DNA of 64,000 nucleotides from Panopea generosa (GCA_029582155.1 CM055895.1:60675078-60739077), one strand, 5' to 3'; counted from the first letter of the stretch, positions 10,690 to 24,764 are shown. The notes: a model not told the origin generated them from the sequence alone. Made by a program: numbers and translations.

Positions 10690-12092
10690 GTGATATTATT
10701 AGATGCTCAACTACTTTTGCAGTGGGGTTTGAAAAGAATGCAAACAACACAAAGTCGGGTTCCAGAGAAATATATTTCACTTTGTTGTATTAAATATCAA
10801 AATATAGTCGAAATTTCCAAAAACATTATATAACTACTTTAAACAAAATAGATGTATATTTATATCCAGATCATATCATTCAGTCAATACCCAGAGATAA
10901 ACTTTAGAGCGCATGTTATCTGCATAATCTATGACCTTATCTGCTTTCTGTTGATCCCAATCACTGACACTTATTTTGAAAATAAGATTTATTCAGTCTA
11001 AAAAACATGCACAGACTGAACGTTCAACACAAAGTATTGCCTAACCTGAGTCCAAAATGTTACTTAACAGTCCCAAACTGTACATTATGCTCCTTTACAA
11101 TTAATTATACTAAATGAAAAGTACAAAATAACACTATTTGCATAAGTCTAAAAAGTACAGTATAGAATAATTAAATACCAATTGCAAATGTACATGTATA
11201 TATTTATTTATAGAACATCTTCGTAGCTATATTTTAATTGGTCAATATTTATATCAACAAAAGCAAGAAAATGAGAACTTATTACACAAAATAGAGAAAC
11301 GTTCTTGATACACAACAGCACCACATATAATAAGAATTAATACAACGGCGTGTTTTGTCCTCAATGTACTGTCAAACAAACACCAAAGACTTTCTAAAAC
11401 AAAATGACGGATGTCAAGGAAAACTCAGGAACCCTTTTTTATACACTACAAGCTTAGGTGTGGAAAAAAGATTACACTCAAACGAAGGTTATACACACAT
11501 AATTATACATGATTGATTTATTAAACGTTTAGCGTTATTTCTATGCTCTCCGACGGTCATTTTACCTTATCACTCTTTCCTGGAATCCCGGAAGTTTAAC
11601 AGTAGTCGAGTACACTTCCGCAAACAACTGACAACTTCCCTACTTGAATCAGCAGTGAGAGACAAATGATAATGAGGTGAAACGCTACCGATTAAGGTAA
11701 CTGGACCAAATAAGTAATAACCTCAAAATAATTAATTGCAATTTTGAATCCCTTTCTTTGGAATGGAAACAAAATATATCCTTCTGCAATAATTCTTAAT
11801 AAACTGACTTTCCCAATACGAAAAAAATGTCGAATGTTTTGTCAAGGAAATATCAGGGAACCCTATCTTTAAATATAACAAATAAAATGTTGTTTTTTTT
11901 CCTGTTAAAAAATTGTTTACGTTATCGATACAAAACATATGACACTGTGAGATGCTTATTCACTGCACGGTCATTAGGCCATTAAGTGCATGTTCAGATC
12001 ATTTAGAGTAATCAATCGGAAAAAAGATCTAAAATAGAGTATATTTTGCGATCCCATCAGGCACATGTCATTGTCATTTGTGTAGTAAATAT
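10690..12092. other. Non-coding 3' flank of the first TenA-like gene
   Basis: No gene was seen. The part next to the stop codon (about 11990-12090) matches the 3' flank of the paralogue at 28.93-29.02 kb, so it is probably 3' untranslated sequence. A candidate minus-strand AATAAA lies near 11517, which would make a 3' UTR of roughly 570 nt. A stretch around 11936-11990 (ATGCTTATTCACTGCA) recurs at about 25528, so some of the sequence is dispersed repeat. Confidence 0.5.
11550..11690 (-). repeat. SINE body fragment
   Basis: The sequence (TCGAGTACACTTCCGCAA ... CTTGAATCAG, then GAGAGACAAATGATAATGAG) matches the body of the tRNA-headed SINEs at 16.5 and 24.6 kb. No clear tRNA head remains. Confidence 0.65.
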
Positions 12093-15000
12093 CTAATTCA
12101 TGGCGCGGTGGAAGAAAAGATATTCTCCATTCATACAGTTCCGGTATACTTCCTTTGCTATCTCCTCTGTAATCAAACCTACAGAAATAAAATTACCAGA
12201 TTAAAATTATATATTCATACATTTTAAGATTAAACGTTCGATAAGTGATTTAAGTATTTTTTGAATAATCAAAATATAAATATGTTGTTTGCTTTCAAAT
12301 ACTAATTTATACGAGATTTAACTAATGAGGCTTAATGCCAATCACATGACCTTACGTAAGATCAGACGTACATGTACATGTTGGCATAAATCTGAGTAGA
12401 ACCGCCGTCTTTCCCCATTAAAATGAAAACCATTCTATTTTTGTATAAGCTTTCAAATATACTGAAAACTAAGTCCAGTCAGTAAAAATACATGGGAAAT
12501 CCCATAGGGTACATTTAAAGCCGAATGTGTGCCTGAATAAGGCAGTGGTATTTTGAAAAAGCAATCTGAAATTGAATTTAGGTTTGTAAAAAAAAAAATC
12601 GATGGTTAAATAAAATATACCAACTTTCATTCTGGTGATATCCGTATCCTATATCGTTCTTATTTCAATATAAGAGAGATAGTTTACCGATTACTTAACT
12701 TTCAAGATGGAATGCGTGTACAGTTTTACATTCTGTGATGTAAGCTCCGCCAATTAACGCAGTTTCAGTTGTTTAACTAGGCAAATAGTGCTTTTATTTA
12801 ACAAAGTGATGTTTTACATAAAGAAGCAATAACCTTCAGCTAGACTATAGTTTATCTACATACTTCGACAAATATAGAAATATCGAATTCTTATTTTGTA
12901 TTATTGTTAAACTTGCACGAAAGCACCGACTAAACGTTTGGATCTGAGTATATTTCTGTTTTTATCGAACGTGTATGCCCACTGGAAAATCCATATCAAA
13001 CATGTATGCTGCATATGATTACATATATTATACATCAAGATAAATAGAAGAAATGTAAACATTGAAGTCCGTTACATTAAACTCGGTTTTATTTATAAAG
13101 CAGGAGCGAATACCTCTCACTAAAACATAACTTAACACCGAAACTTGATTTTAGATTTTGCAGTCAGTACTTCATGATACATGATAAGGCAACGGCAATT
13201 TGAAATAAAAAGAAATATTAGTAAATTGTCATGACTTTTCATATATGTGTATTACACCGGGAATTGAATAATGCCAACGATTAAACCGATAACTGTGAGA
13301 TGAACTTACGTAATTACATGTACATTCGTACATACATATAATATAAACGAATTAATCATGACATCTATCCCCTTTTTATTTAAAAACTGTAATTAAAAAC
13401 ATTTTGATTGTATAACATTAATGAAGTGTACCTATACCATACATTTTTAAAAACTTTAAAAAGTGATTGCCGATAATATACATAGTCTTACGATCGAAAG
13501 TACATCATTATGTTATTTGCTATTGATTTGTAATTGCTATGCCATATTTCATTACAGTTGTTTAGCGTACATACGTGATATAAATAGCTGATTATATCTT
13601 TACTATCATTAAAGTTGTCTGGCGTATATACGCGACATAAATAGCCGACTATATCTTTACTATAATTAACGTTGTCTGGCGTATATAAGCGACATAAATA
13701 GCTGACTATATCTATGCTATCATTAAATTTGTCTGGCGTACATATGCGACATAAATAGCTGATTATATCTAAACTATCATTAAAGTTGTCTGGCGTACAT
13801 ACGCGACATTAATAGACGACTATATCTTTACTATAATTAACGTTGTCTGGCGTATATAAGCGACATAAATAGCTGACTATATCTATGCTATCATTAAATT
13901 TGTCTGGCGTACATATGCGACATAAATAGCTGATTATATCTTTAATATCAATTTAGTTGTCTGACGTTCATACGCGACATATATAGCCGACTATATCTAT
14001 ACTATCATTAACGTTGTCTGGCGTACATAAGCGACATAAATAGCCGACTATATTTATACTATCATTAAATTTGTCTGGCGTACATATGCGACATAAATAA
14101 CTGATTATGTCTATGCTATCATTAACGTTGTCTAGTGTACATACGCGACATAAATAACTGATTATATCTATACTATCATTAAAGTTGTCTGGTGTGCATA
14201 CACGACATAAATAGCCGACTATATCTATACTGTCATTAAATTTGTCTTGCGTACATATGCGACATAAATAGCTGATTATATCTATACTATCATTTGCGTT
14301 GTCTGGTGTACATACGCGACATAAATAGCCGACTGTATCTATACTATCATTAATGTTGTCTGACGGACCCACGCGACATAAATACTAGACTATATCTATA
14401 ATATCATTAACGTTGTCTGACAGACCCACGCGACATTAATACTAGACTATATCTTTACTATCATTAACGTTGTCTGACGGACCCACGCGACATAAATACT
14501 AGACTGTATCTATACTGTCATTAACATTGTCTGGCGTGCCTACGTGGCATAAATAGCCGACTATATATCTATATCTGTAATGTCATTAACGTTGTCTGAC
14601 GGACCCACGCGACCTAAATACTAGACTATATCTCTACTATCATTAACGTTGTCTGACGGACCCACGCGACATAAATACTAGACTATATCTATACTGTCAT
14701 TAACGTTGTCTGGCGTGCTTACGTGGCATAAATAGCCGACTATATATTTATATCTATACTATCATTAAAGTTGTCTGGCGGACATACGCAACTTAAATAC
14801 TAGACTATATCTATACTATCATTAAAATTGTCTGGCATACGTACGCGGCTCAAATACTAGACTTTATCTATACTATAATCAACGTTGTCTGGCGGACCTA
14901 CGGGACATATAGAATAGCCGACTATGTCAATACTACCATGAACGTTGTCTGGCGGACCTACGGGACATATAGAATGGCCGACTATGTCTATACTATCATG

Positions 15001-18000
15001 AACGTTGTCTGACGTACCTACGGGACATATAGAATAGCCGACTATGTCTATACTATCATGAACGTTGTCTGGCGGACCTACGTAGCATAAATACTAGACT
15101 ATGTCTATACTATCATGAATGTTGTCTGGCGGACCTACGCGACATAAATACTAGACTATGTCTATACTATCACGAATGTTATCTGGCGGACCTACGCAGC
15201 ATAAATACTAGACCATGTCTATACTATCACGAACGTTGTCTGGCGGACCTACGAAGCATAAATACTAGACTATGTCTATATTATCACGAACGTTGTCTGA
15301 CGGACCTACGCAACATAAATACTAGGCTATATCTCTACTATCATTAACGTTGTCTGACGGACCTACGCAGCATAAATACTAGACTATGACTAAACTATCA
15401 TGAACGTTGTCTGACGGACCTACGCAGCATAAATACTAGACTATATTTCTACTATTATTAACGTTGTCTGACGGACCTTCGCGACATTAATACTAGACTA
15501 TATCTTTACTATCATGAACATTGTCTGGCGGACCTACGCGACATAAATACTAGACTATTTCTCTACTATCATTAATGTTGTCTGGCGGACCTACGCAGCA
15601 TAAATACTAGACTATATTTCTACTATCATTAACGTTGTCTGGCGGACCTAATCGACAGAAATATTAGACTATATCTCTACTATCATTAACGTTGTTTTAC
15701 GGACCTACGCAGCATAAATACTAGACTATATCTCTACTATCATTAACGTTGTCTGACGGACCTACGCAGCATAAATACTAGACTATATCTCTTATATTAT
15801 TAAAGTTGTCTGACGGACCTACGCGACATTATTACTAGACTATATCTCTACTATCATGAACGTTGTCTGGCGAACCTACGCGACATAAATACTAGACTAT
15901 TTCTATACTTTCATTAATGTTGTCTGGCGGACCTACGCAGCATAAATACTAGACTATATCTCTACTATTATTAACGTTGTCTGGCGGACCTACGCGACAT
16001 TAATACTAGACTATATCTCTACTATCATTAACGTTGTCTGACGGACCTACGCAGCATAAATTCTACACTGTATCTCTACTATCATTAACGTTGTTTGACG
16101 GACCTACGCGACATTAATACTAGACTATATCTCTTCTATCATGAACGTTGTATGGTGGACCTACGCGACATAAATACTAGACTATATCTCTACTATCATT
16201 AACGTTGTCTGACGGACCTACGCAGCATAAATACTAGACTATATATTTACTGTTATGAATACAAATATTTACCTTCGGCATAATAATCATCTACAATCTT
16301 TTCGAATTTTTCATATCCGACATAGGTAGGGTCAAAGTTCTCTTCGACCCACGATTTGTACACACCTGAGTTATGCTGTCAAATTTAAAATTTTTAAATT
16401 AAACAAATATATAAAAAATTCACAAAAGTAAAGTCACAAGTCTTATTTCGTCACATCATTACTACCGGACCCAGATAGAGCAGTCCGTAGTTCAAATCCT
16501 CCTCCACCATCCCGGTCACAGTGTCTGTTATTATTGATACACGGCATAACGTCTCATCTCTGATTCAGTCGGGAAAATTATCAATGACTTGCACAGATGG
16601 GCGTGCTCGAGTACTGGTATGGTGGCTGTTATCCTCGATGGCATGAAAATGACGTTATGTATGCAAACAAACAAAATCCTCAGTTACACAGTTATCGAAC
16701 CTGCGATGTTTCAACATTCAATGCCATTGCACACAAGTTCATTCACCTCAGTTATACAGTTATCGAGCCTGCGATGATTTAGCATTCAATGCCATTGCAT
16801 ACATTTTATGCGAAATAAGTTACCCTTTGTTACATTTTCTCTTGCGGCCTGGACTTCTATAACCACGAGCATAGATAAATAAGAAATATTTAAAAAAATA
16901 AATAAAATAAGTTGGTTCCTTGTTAACATATTAAGGCTTATCAAATATCCAACTAACCTCTACTTTCTGGAATTCCTCACCGATCCATGGCCACAACTTG
17001 AGGCACGGAATCATGGCTACAATTGTATAAATGGGTTCCATGGTTTTAGCCACACCGAACTTGTAATCCGTGTAAGCTTGACACCCACTACCAAGTTTCA
17101 CACAAGACGAATTAGTCAAGTGCCATTCCTTGTACATGCCAATGGCATAACTGTAATAAAGTTTTGATATACGCATTAACATTTCATAGGTATTACAATA
17201 AACCATACCGGTTGCATTTCCTGTGTTATTAAGTCATTGACCTACCATCATCGTCGAATACCCAAGGGGTATCAATTCCACTACTCTCCATTCATCACCC
17301 GTGTGAAATAACGCTAGCCCTGCGTCGTTTTATTTGAACAGAACAGTACACGATACAGCTAACGTTAATAACTAGCGTTACGATTGGATAACGTTCCCTT
17401 CAAAAAAGCGCGAAGTAGCCAATCATATGTTTGCATTTTGGCTTCGTAGAAACGACGCAAAGCTAGTGCAATGTTCCGCGGGTGATGAATGGAGAGTATC
17501 GGAATTGATTACGCGTGAGTATCCGACGCTGCCATACCATACGAGTCATCAGAAGTAAATGAGTCACAAAAATAGTGTTACCTAATATAATAAACATGCT
17601 TTTCTATTCTGCAATAAAAGTCAAACCAAAATGTTTGCTCCACGAGCATTCTGTAAACAATTCTAAACTAGTGTAAGAAAAGTAAATTGTTTTGCTAGAT
17701 GACATTTTGGTAATAAACCAAAAAACCCAAAGAAGAACGGTATTAAATTCTTATCTCCCGCTCAAAAGGGCCATGGACTGAGCAAAACAGGCATTGCCTG
17801 TGAATGTGGGTACTGAAAAAGCGGCTTATAACCAGACGACCAGGATTAAAGTGTGACAGTGTGCACGATTGTGGAAAGTATCCGCTATTGCCAGAAGACA
17901 GTTTCTTTATAGATTTTACAATTTCATCATTTGATATTACTTTGTTTAATAAAGAGTTTTCATAAAGGTTATTATTTACTGAGTAAGTATGCAAATCAGT

Positions 18001-21000
18001 ATTTACGGCGTTTTTGCCGTATAAGAGCAGTTTCAAATAGTTTCATTATTCAATATCACGTATTAAGCTATCGGAATTAGCAGCTCTGCGATTCTTTGAA
18101 GCAATGTCATCATAGGTTTTTCATAGCATCAATCAAATTCTGTCGGTTTGTTTTCAGATATTTGCCTTAATTTTGATTACATTTACTTTTGATTTTGTTT
18201 TTATTAACTTTATATAACCTCAAGTCATGAAGATATAAAAGGACTCTCGTTTACTTTCATACCACTTAAACTAATTACATTTTTTTAGATATTCGATATA
18301 AACACCAGTTGTGCGCCAGGTTCGTATACTATGTTATAACTGAAAAGGCATTTGACATAAAACAGGTGAGTGAATCATCTTTGTCACCGATTTTAAAATC
18401 AGAAAAATATTGAAAAAAAATCAGTCAATATTTCGAGCATATTCAGGTCATCACGAATCAAATATCTTACTCAATACAGTATTGTTATGTCTAGCATGTT
18501 ATAAACATTGTTACACGCTAGAAGGGTAAACAGCTCATTTTAATGAAATGATAAGAACTATTCTCCGCTGGACTTTGGAGATTTGACATAAACAGCTTAC
18601 CCCATATATTTGATAGCTTGTCCAATAAGAAACTCTTTGTCTACGACTGCATCATTCGTAGCCACATTCTGTGAGGCAATCATTAATATGTCCGATTGTT
18701 TTTCTAAGTAAACAGCATCCTGCACAATGTATGCCCCTGTAAATAAAGTGGGTTCTCTTTTATTTTATACAATACAATTATTTAATACATTCCGTCTAAG
18801 AAATCACCCCAAAAGGGAGGTGCTGGTGGGTACAAAAAACATCCCTGACACGTGTTTCATATTGAATATCTAACCATGTCATGATACATGTAATGTATTA
18901 ATAAAGGCTCATTACACGTTTAATGACCAGGCAGGTTTGAACTCATGAACTCATAACATATTTTTACTTATTTGTAATGGATAAAGATGCGATATTTTAT
19001 TTCCTGCAATGGTATAGGAGAACATAAACATAAATTATATACAATTTGAAATGATTGAACATATACAATTGACAAACAATAGTATTAAATTATAAATACA
19101 ACATGTACATGACGATATATAATAAAAAAAAAAAAAGAATGACATTTAACACACAAAACCATAAAACTTTAATATACAAATAACATTATACGATAAGTAA
19201 GCATTTATTTCAGTAACGTCTGATACATAACAGTTACTTTAAACTAAAACGCACAATGACACATTTTTACATGCTGTCATTTTGTACTACAATAATGATT
19301 GTCACCACCTAATGATAATCATCATAATCCGTGACGTATTGTCCTATTGGCTACAACCACCAAAGCACCATCAACATGATCAACGTACAAGAAATTAGAA
19401 TGAGTAATACATATATACATACAGACAAAATGACAACTGGGGTAACCACCATGGAATCACCAAAGCAACATAAACATGATCAAAATACAATAAATTAAAA
19501 CAAGTAATACATACATACAGACATAAAGACAACTTGGGTAACCACCATGGAACCACCAAAGCAACATAAACATGATTAACATACAAGACATTAAAACAAG
19601 TAATACATGCAGACAGACGGAATGACAACTCGGGTAACCATCCTGGAAACACCAAAGCAACATAAACATGATCAATATTAAAAAAATTAGAACAAGTTAT
19701 ACATACATACAGACGGAATGACAACTGGGGTAACCACCTGGAAACACCAAAGCAACATAAACATGATCAAAATAAAAGAAATTAAAACAAGAAATACATA
19801 CATAGAGACGGAATGACAGCTGGGGTAACCCCCCTTGGACCACCAAAGTAACATAAACATGATCAACATAAAAAAAATTAGAACAAGGAATACATACAGA
19901 TAGACGGAATGACAACTTGGGGTGACCACCCTGGAAACACCAAAGCAACATCAACATGGTCAACATACAAGAAATTAGAACAAGTAATACATACATACAG
20001 ACGGAATAACAACTGGAATAACCACCCTGGAACCACCAAAGTTACATAAACATGATCAACATACAATAAATTAGAACAAGTAATACATACATACAGATAG
20101 ACGGAATAACAACGACAACGACGACAACGACAACGACGACGACGACGACGACGGCGACGACAACAACAACACCACCACCACAGGATATACAACAGATTAT
20201 AACTTTAGTTTTATTTGAATTTCTGGAATCATCTGCTATTCAAATACATTTTTCTCTGTTTGGAAGAGTCCATATTGTCTCCATTGAAGTATTGCAATAT
20301 ATGATATGGGTATGTTTAATTTACTGACTGGTTTTCTGTTATCAGATTTCGAAGTGATTTTATGAATAAAGATATGATCAATGTAAATTAATATAATACA
20401 AACCAAACTTAGTCGGAAGAAGTGTTCCATCCTTTAGACCTTGTATGAAAGGAGTGTCAAGCGCCTTCTCGGCTATTTCTAATGAATCAGCCCACAACCG
20501 CTGAGAAAGTGTTGTGTCTTCTTGTACATTGATATTTGCTGTGTACTTTATAGGATCAGCTACAGCATCGCTGTCTATATCGTTGTAGCTATACTCTACT
20601 ACTACTGGTTCGCCAACAGTACCTATGTGAATTGTAATAAATTAGATAGTTTGGTCTGGCCGAATTGTATTTTATTTTAATGTTAGTGATGGGAATGCAC
20701 ACAATGTGATATTGATACAGATGACAATACAATTATAAATCTTGACCCAATTCAGACTTAAAATTAAAACATTAAATTTAACTAAAAAAGTTAAAACATT
20801 TTTTTTTTGCAAACTTATAAAATACTTGAACTAAATGCAGTAACATTTCGAATACTTGTTCCATTGATGTTATTATTGTCAGCACAACTTGACCATATTT
20901 TTAAATTGTTCTCTTGCAAACTAGCTCATATCCAATTGTTAAGGAACGCACTTACCTGTAAGAATGACAGCCAAACCAATCCATTGTCCTAATGTTAAAA

Positions 21001-21019
21001 ACATCACTGTTTTATTCAT
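12093..21019 (-). CDS. Secreted TenA/THI-4 (thiaminase II-like) family protein, paralogue A, six exons
   Basis: Exons on the minus strand are 20956-21019, 20404-20622, 18601-18736, 16958-17150, 16273-16375 and 12093-12178, all with GT-AG borders. Joined they give 801 nt, a 266-residue protein. Residues 1 to about 24 form a signal peptide (MNKTVMFLTLGQWIGLAVIL). The rest is a TenA fold: LPTKFGAYIVQDAVYLEK with the conserved Asp101; AYTDYKFGVA near 165-174; AMIPCLKLWPWIGEEF with the expected catalytic Cys189; GVYKSWVEEN near 208-217; and GEYLFFHRAM with the expected Glu257. TenA enzymes hydrolyse aminopyrimidines or cleave thiamine. Retention of these residues and the secretory signal suggest an active extracellular enzyme. 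Substrate and thiaminase activity are inferred. Confidence 0.88.
12380..12435 (-). repeat. Old SINE-like remnant in intron 5 of gene A
   Basis: GGCATAAATCTGAGTAGAACCGCCGTC resembles part of the SINE at 40.9 kb (CTGAGTAGAACCACCGTCCT). A matching remnant sits at the equivalent place in gene B (29115-29155), so it predates the gene duplication. Confidence 0.5.
13575..16255. repeat. 57-bp minisatellite, about 47 copies, in intron 5 of TenA-like gene A
   Basis: The unit is about 57 bp, built on ACTATCATTAACGTTGTCTG, a variable GGACCTACGCGACATAAATA part and CTAGACTATATCT. Variants cluster: the left end has GTACATA with AGCTGA or GCCGAC, while the right part has GGACCTACG with ACTAGAC. The array ends only about 20 bp from the exon 5 donor at 16272. 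Because 57 is a multiple of three, some stretches stay open (for example 13968-14372 minus, 134 codons), but this is a property of the repeat. Confidence 0.97.
16462..16630 (+). repeat. tRNA-derived SINE in intron 4 of gene A
   Basis: A B-box-like GTTCAAATCC near 16490 is followed by a body containing CTGATTCAGTCGGGAAAATT and a GTGCTCGAGTACTGG end. That body is the reverse complement of the element at 24.55-24.76 kb and of the fragment at 11.55 kb. Confidence 0.7.
19345..20100. repeat. 96-bp minisatellite, about 8 copies, intron 2 of gene A
   Basis: Units of about 96 bp contain ATAAACATGATCAACATACA, AACAAGTAATACATACATAC and GGGTAACCACCATGGAACC. One remnant unit can be recognised in intron 2 of gene B near 42030-42090 (AACAAGTAATACACCAATCA). 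Open frames in this block are repeat artefacts. Confidence 0.92.
20101..20182. repeat. Trinucleotide repeat (ACG/ACA/ACC)n
   Basis: A run of GACAACGACGACGACG type repeats followed by CAACAACACCACCACC. It directly adjoins the 96-bp array. Confidence 0.95.
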
Positions 21020-21078
21020 TGTTGTGATAAAGTCCAGGTGTGACGCTATTTGTTTTTTATATTGATGCAGTATGCTTG

Positions 21079-21087
21079 CCTTTTATA
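21079..21087 (-). promoter_or_regulatory. TATA box of TenA-like gene A
   Basis: The minus strand reads TATAAAAGG 60 bp upstream of the ATG at 21019, inside a block that is conserved in front of paralogue B (GAGCCAGACATT, then the TATA region, then GGCAAGC). Transcription probably starts about 30 bp downstream, giving a very short 5' UTR. Confidence 0.7.
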
Positions 21088-21109
21088 CTAATGTCTGGCT
21101 CTGAAACAG

Positions 21110-21665
21110 ACATCAAGAAAACTGGACAAATTGCAAACTCGTAACCTTATTTTCGATTATTTGATTCAATTAGTTATACTGTTTTCGCAGCAATGTGTTT
21201 CCCCGGATGATGTCACTCCGTTCGATCTTTGTGCTTGGACACATCACTAACCGATTTTGGTTAGTGATAATAGCGAGGAGTAGGTAGAATGCATGGACTG
21301 TTTTAATAGTTATATGCTCATAAATGGTCTCTTATTTCACATTTCCTTGAAGTAGATGTTAATAAAGTTCACATTTTAAATATTTTGAATAAATATATAT
21401 ATTCCTAGATAGTATATAGTTCATGAATTTTAAAAAATAACAACAAATTAACTTCACCACGAACCATTTTCGTACCGGAAAAATTGTACATCATGACAAA
21501 CAAATTTTCTGCAAGAGACGGCACAATCTCTTGGATTCACCAAACTAATTAAAATAGAACAAATTTAGTGATTTTGAATTCCGTTTCGGAGGAGAAATAT
21601 TTCATTGCAGTACTTCTGACGTGTTGCGAGAAAACTTCAAAATAAAATAGTTCTTATGAAAACGT
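21110..21665. other. Upstream flank of gene A, nothing identified
   Basis: AT-rich sequence above the TATA block. No coding exon or repeat family was recognised. Confidence 0.5.
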
Positions 21666-21671
21666 CGTTAA

Positions 21672-21930
21672 GGAGTTGCGGTGATCTAGTGGTTAGCATG
21701 CTTGTTCAAAGACCCAGAGGTCCCCGGACATTCATGGAGTTGTTATATTTCAAACGCACACCCACAGTACCTCATTCGGGCAAGATACTGTGAAAGCATG
21801 CAATCCTTCGGAGGAGATTTAAAGTAGTTGTCCGTGCACAGGGAAAGACATATCCAGTGAACCTAAAAGGTCTCACTGAACTTCTATGTTAATCATTGAT
21901 ACAAATGCTCGTTAACCTCCTCCTTTAAAC
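21672..21930 (+). repeat. tRNA-derived SINE
   Basis: The start resembles a pol III promoter (GGTGATCTAGTGGTTAGCAT as A box). A body follows with CGGAGGAGATTTAAAG and an A-rich end at about 21925-21940 (AAACAATAAAACAATAA). Its sequence differs from the SINEs at 16.5, 24.6 and 40.9 kb. Confidence 0.65.
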
Positions 21931-21939
21931 AATAAAACA

Positions 21940-23990
21940 ATAACCTGTTTTACAGGACCATAACTCAGATATTAGTGAAACAAGTATAACGTTATTTTAA
22001 TATATTTATAATATTTTCATTTATACACCCCATGAATTTGAGTTTCATTCTTGTCTTTGCTATGCGTGCTGATGTATTGGTACGCTATTGTTTGTTTTAA
22101 TAAGGTATGCACTATGCTTTAAACCAAAATAAACAATTCTGTATTCATTTATAATAAACAAGTCCTGCTAACAAAAAATATGTTCGGGCGGATAGTAATT
22201 TAATAATTTAATGTACTGCCAAACTAAGCTACTATGACACGACCCCTAAATACGTTTAACCAGACTCTGCAACTGTTAAATAAGTGTATTTGTTCTGAAC
22301 CCGACGCGACTCTTTTAACAATTAAGTTGGTAGGTAAACATTGTATTTGTTATTGCCTCACCCCCACCTCTCATAATCAACTCGTTATACTCATCATATA
22401 TCTGCGACATGAAAATACATTCTAAGTAAACTAAAGCTTTTAAATATTCAATGGAAATAAAATTAACTTACCAACTAATTAAGGTTAACCAAGTAACACA
22501 TACCAAATATCGACCATCCAGTAATCGTAAAGCTTGTTTAATATATAAAATTTGTGCATGCATCTTAGTATGCATACGTCAACGGAAATTGTATACGGAA
22601 AGTAAATCACTTTAACACGGACTATAAATTGCTTCATTGGCAAAACACTCAATCAACAATATGCCTAAATGCAGCAAAGGCGGATACAATAAAATCCTGT
22701 TCATCACAAACTTTAAATAAAAATAGAATGTTGTATTCGTTATGCTTATTTAAAAAATGTGATTTTTGCAATTCAGTTTCGGCTTTAATTTCATTTTAGT
22801 TTCATATTAGTTTCAGTGGTATAGCTTACTTATACCGTTTTAAATATAAATTTTATTAGTAACTGTTATTGTAAATATCAAATAACAAATGTACGGGCAC
22901 ATGAAAACGGACTGGACGGGAGGGTTTACGCTTTAGTCTCAACATTTCCTTGCATGATAATACATATATGAACGCACATTGACCTTCCCGACAAGACCAT
23001 ATCTCAGATGCTCCCGTGTGCATACACAAACTGATGCGCTGTTTGTAAACTAATATGCATGCGCTGTGGACAGACAATACTTTCTTAGGCATTCATATGC
23101 ATGTCCTTATGAATTACAGATTCGCCGTGGCCGCATCGAAACACGTGCATCTTCTGACATACTCTATTTCTCACACAGCAATTGATTTTGTACTGTTCTA
23201 CATATAGGGAAATACACTTCTGGGACACCGGATACGTTACCAATGTTTCTAAAAGTGCCTTGTTCCCATAGATAGTCCTCTGTGGGTCCAATTAAGGGGT
23301 CCAAAAATGGGGTTGAACAGATTGCTTTTTCACAATTTCGATGGTTTGATGGCACCTCTTCATTTTTTGACAATTCTGCGCACTTGTTGCGGTGTATCAC
23401 TACGCATCTTTACACTGTTATAGCTGTTAAAGTGTCTTTTCCAAATATAAACACTGTTCTATATTCAACATACCGTTCAGTCAGAAAAAAATAAATTATT
23501 GTATCTGTCTCAACAATGTAACGAAGAAAAAAACATACTATTCACGGATACCTTGCTGCACAACACTCGATATGCTATACAATGCCTGCACAATTGCATG
23601 AATTTGTAATTTGATAAGATAAATTTCTGCAATGGCGAACTGTGGTCTAAATCTGGATAACGGTTCAGGGAGTAAAACACTACATATAAGACTAATGGTG
23701 TCTTATTAAGAAGTCCAAGGTGACAAATAATCTGTAAGCAGTCCTTTAAAGATAAATTCTTTTCTTAAAATAAACACTGTCCTAACTGGTGGTTTTCTAA
23801 CTCCGTTAGCGGTATATGCTTTGTAATTAAGTGTATTCGTTCACTTTATCAAAGCAGATTAATTGTTACAAAATAAACCAATAACTCATTTTAATAAAAA
23901 TATATAGTTGTAAATGTATAATTAACACATATTCGTGTCGCTGTCATTTTTCTGTATACGTGTATTTTACTTATTCTGTAGATTAATTAT
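21940..23990. other. Intergenic DNA, no supported gene
   Basis: Mostly AT-rich. A slightly more GC-rich stretch (22850-23500) has overlapping minus-strand frames of 68-78 codons, one reading LIGPTEDYLWEQGTFRN, with many stops between them. I recognise no family; a decayed mobile element is possible. Confidence 0.4.
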
Positions 23991-24009
23991 GTCGGCTGTG
24001 TGTGTGTAT

Positions 24010-24260
24010 ACAGTCAAATCTGTCTTAAGCAGCCAGCCGAGGGATGGAGCAAAAATGACATTTTAAGGCAGGTTGTTGCTTAATACAGGTTCATTTGCTC
24101 TGAAAACATAAAAATGGGAAAAAAGCAAATGTGGCTGCGTAAGGCAGGTGGTTGTTTAATAAAGATGATATGAACCTTTAATAAGACACTTTGTTTAGAC
24201 ACATTTTTGAAGTACATTTAATACATGTTGTTAACTGTCTCAAGTAGACACCGTCGCGAT
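24010..24260. repeat. DNA-transposon-like end fragment with internal repetition
   Basis: The sequence starts CAGTCAAATCTGTCTTAAGC, and similar segments recur (TAAGGCAGGTTGTTGCTTAA and TAAGGCAGGTGGTTGTTTAA). This resembles the ends of dispersed pogo/Tigger-like elements. No transposase was seen. Confidence 0.4.
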
Positions 24261-24544
24261 ATGACTGAAATAAAATTGTTGACAGCGACGCTTAACACTA
24301 CAGTGGGGCCACTTTGGGTTCAAAGATTGTCTGGAATGTGATGACGTCATTGACATGTTCCGACACGTTTCGCTATATTTAGTAATGTCGGAAATCACCG
24401 AGCGAGTTCAAACTTTATGTTATTGGATAATACGCATCAGGTTTAAAAAAACACGTCCTTATAGCAAAATAAAGTCTCGTCAGCAATCATTAAAAAAATC
24501 GTTTGAACTCGTTCGACGATCAGTTAACCTAACCACTGTTTCCT

Positions 24545-24760
24545 TGGATAAACCAGTACTCGAGCACACCCCATCTCCGCAAGTAACTGATAACTTTCCC
24601 ACTTGAATCAGTGGTGAGAGACAAATGATAATGAGACACAGTGTCGTATATCAATCATCACGGAGATTATTGCCGGGCGGAGGATTCGAACTCACGACCC
24701 TTGGATTGAAAGTCAGACGGGTAACCGACTGAGCTAATCGGGGTCGGCGGTAAGATTTGA
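24545..24760 (-). repeat. tRNA-derived SINE
   Basis: Read on the minus strand, a tRNA-like head (GATTAGCTCAGTCGGTTACC as A box, GTGAGTTCGAATCC as B box) is followed by a body ending GGTGTGCTCGAGTACTGG. The body matches the elements at 11.55 and 16.5 kb. The acceptor stem does not pair, so this is not a functional tRNA. Confidence 0.75.
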
Positions 24761-24764
24761 ATTT

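Noticed and set aside
13575..16255. CRISPR-like pattern of regular repeats
   Set aside because: Units are contiguous and vary throughout, with no unique spacers; eukaryotic context.
19395..20192. Overlapping hydrophobic minus-strand frames that look like membrane proteins
   Set aside because: Produced by the 96-bp array and adjoining trinucleotide repeat; four frames overlap with equal claim.
22856..23494. Cluster of overlapping frames of 68-78 codons
   Set aside because: No recognisable domain, frames interrupted repeatedly, no splice pattern that joins them.
24680..24755. tRNA-like sequence on the minus strand
   Set aside because: No acceptor pairing and attached to the SINE body; not a tRNA gene.
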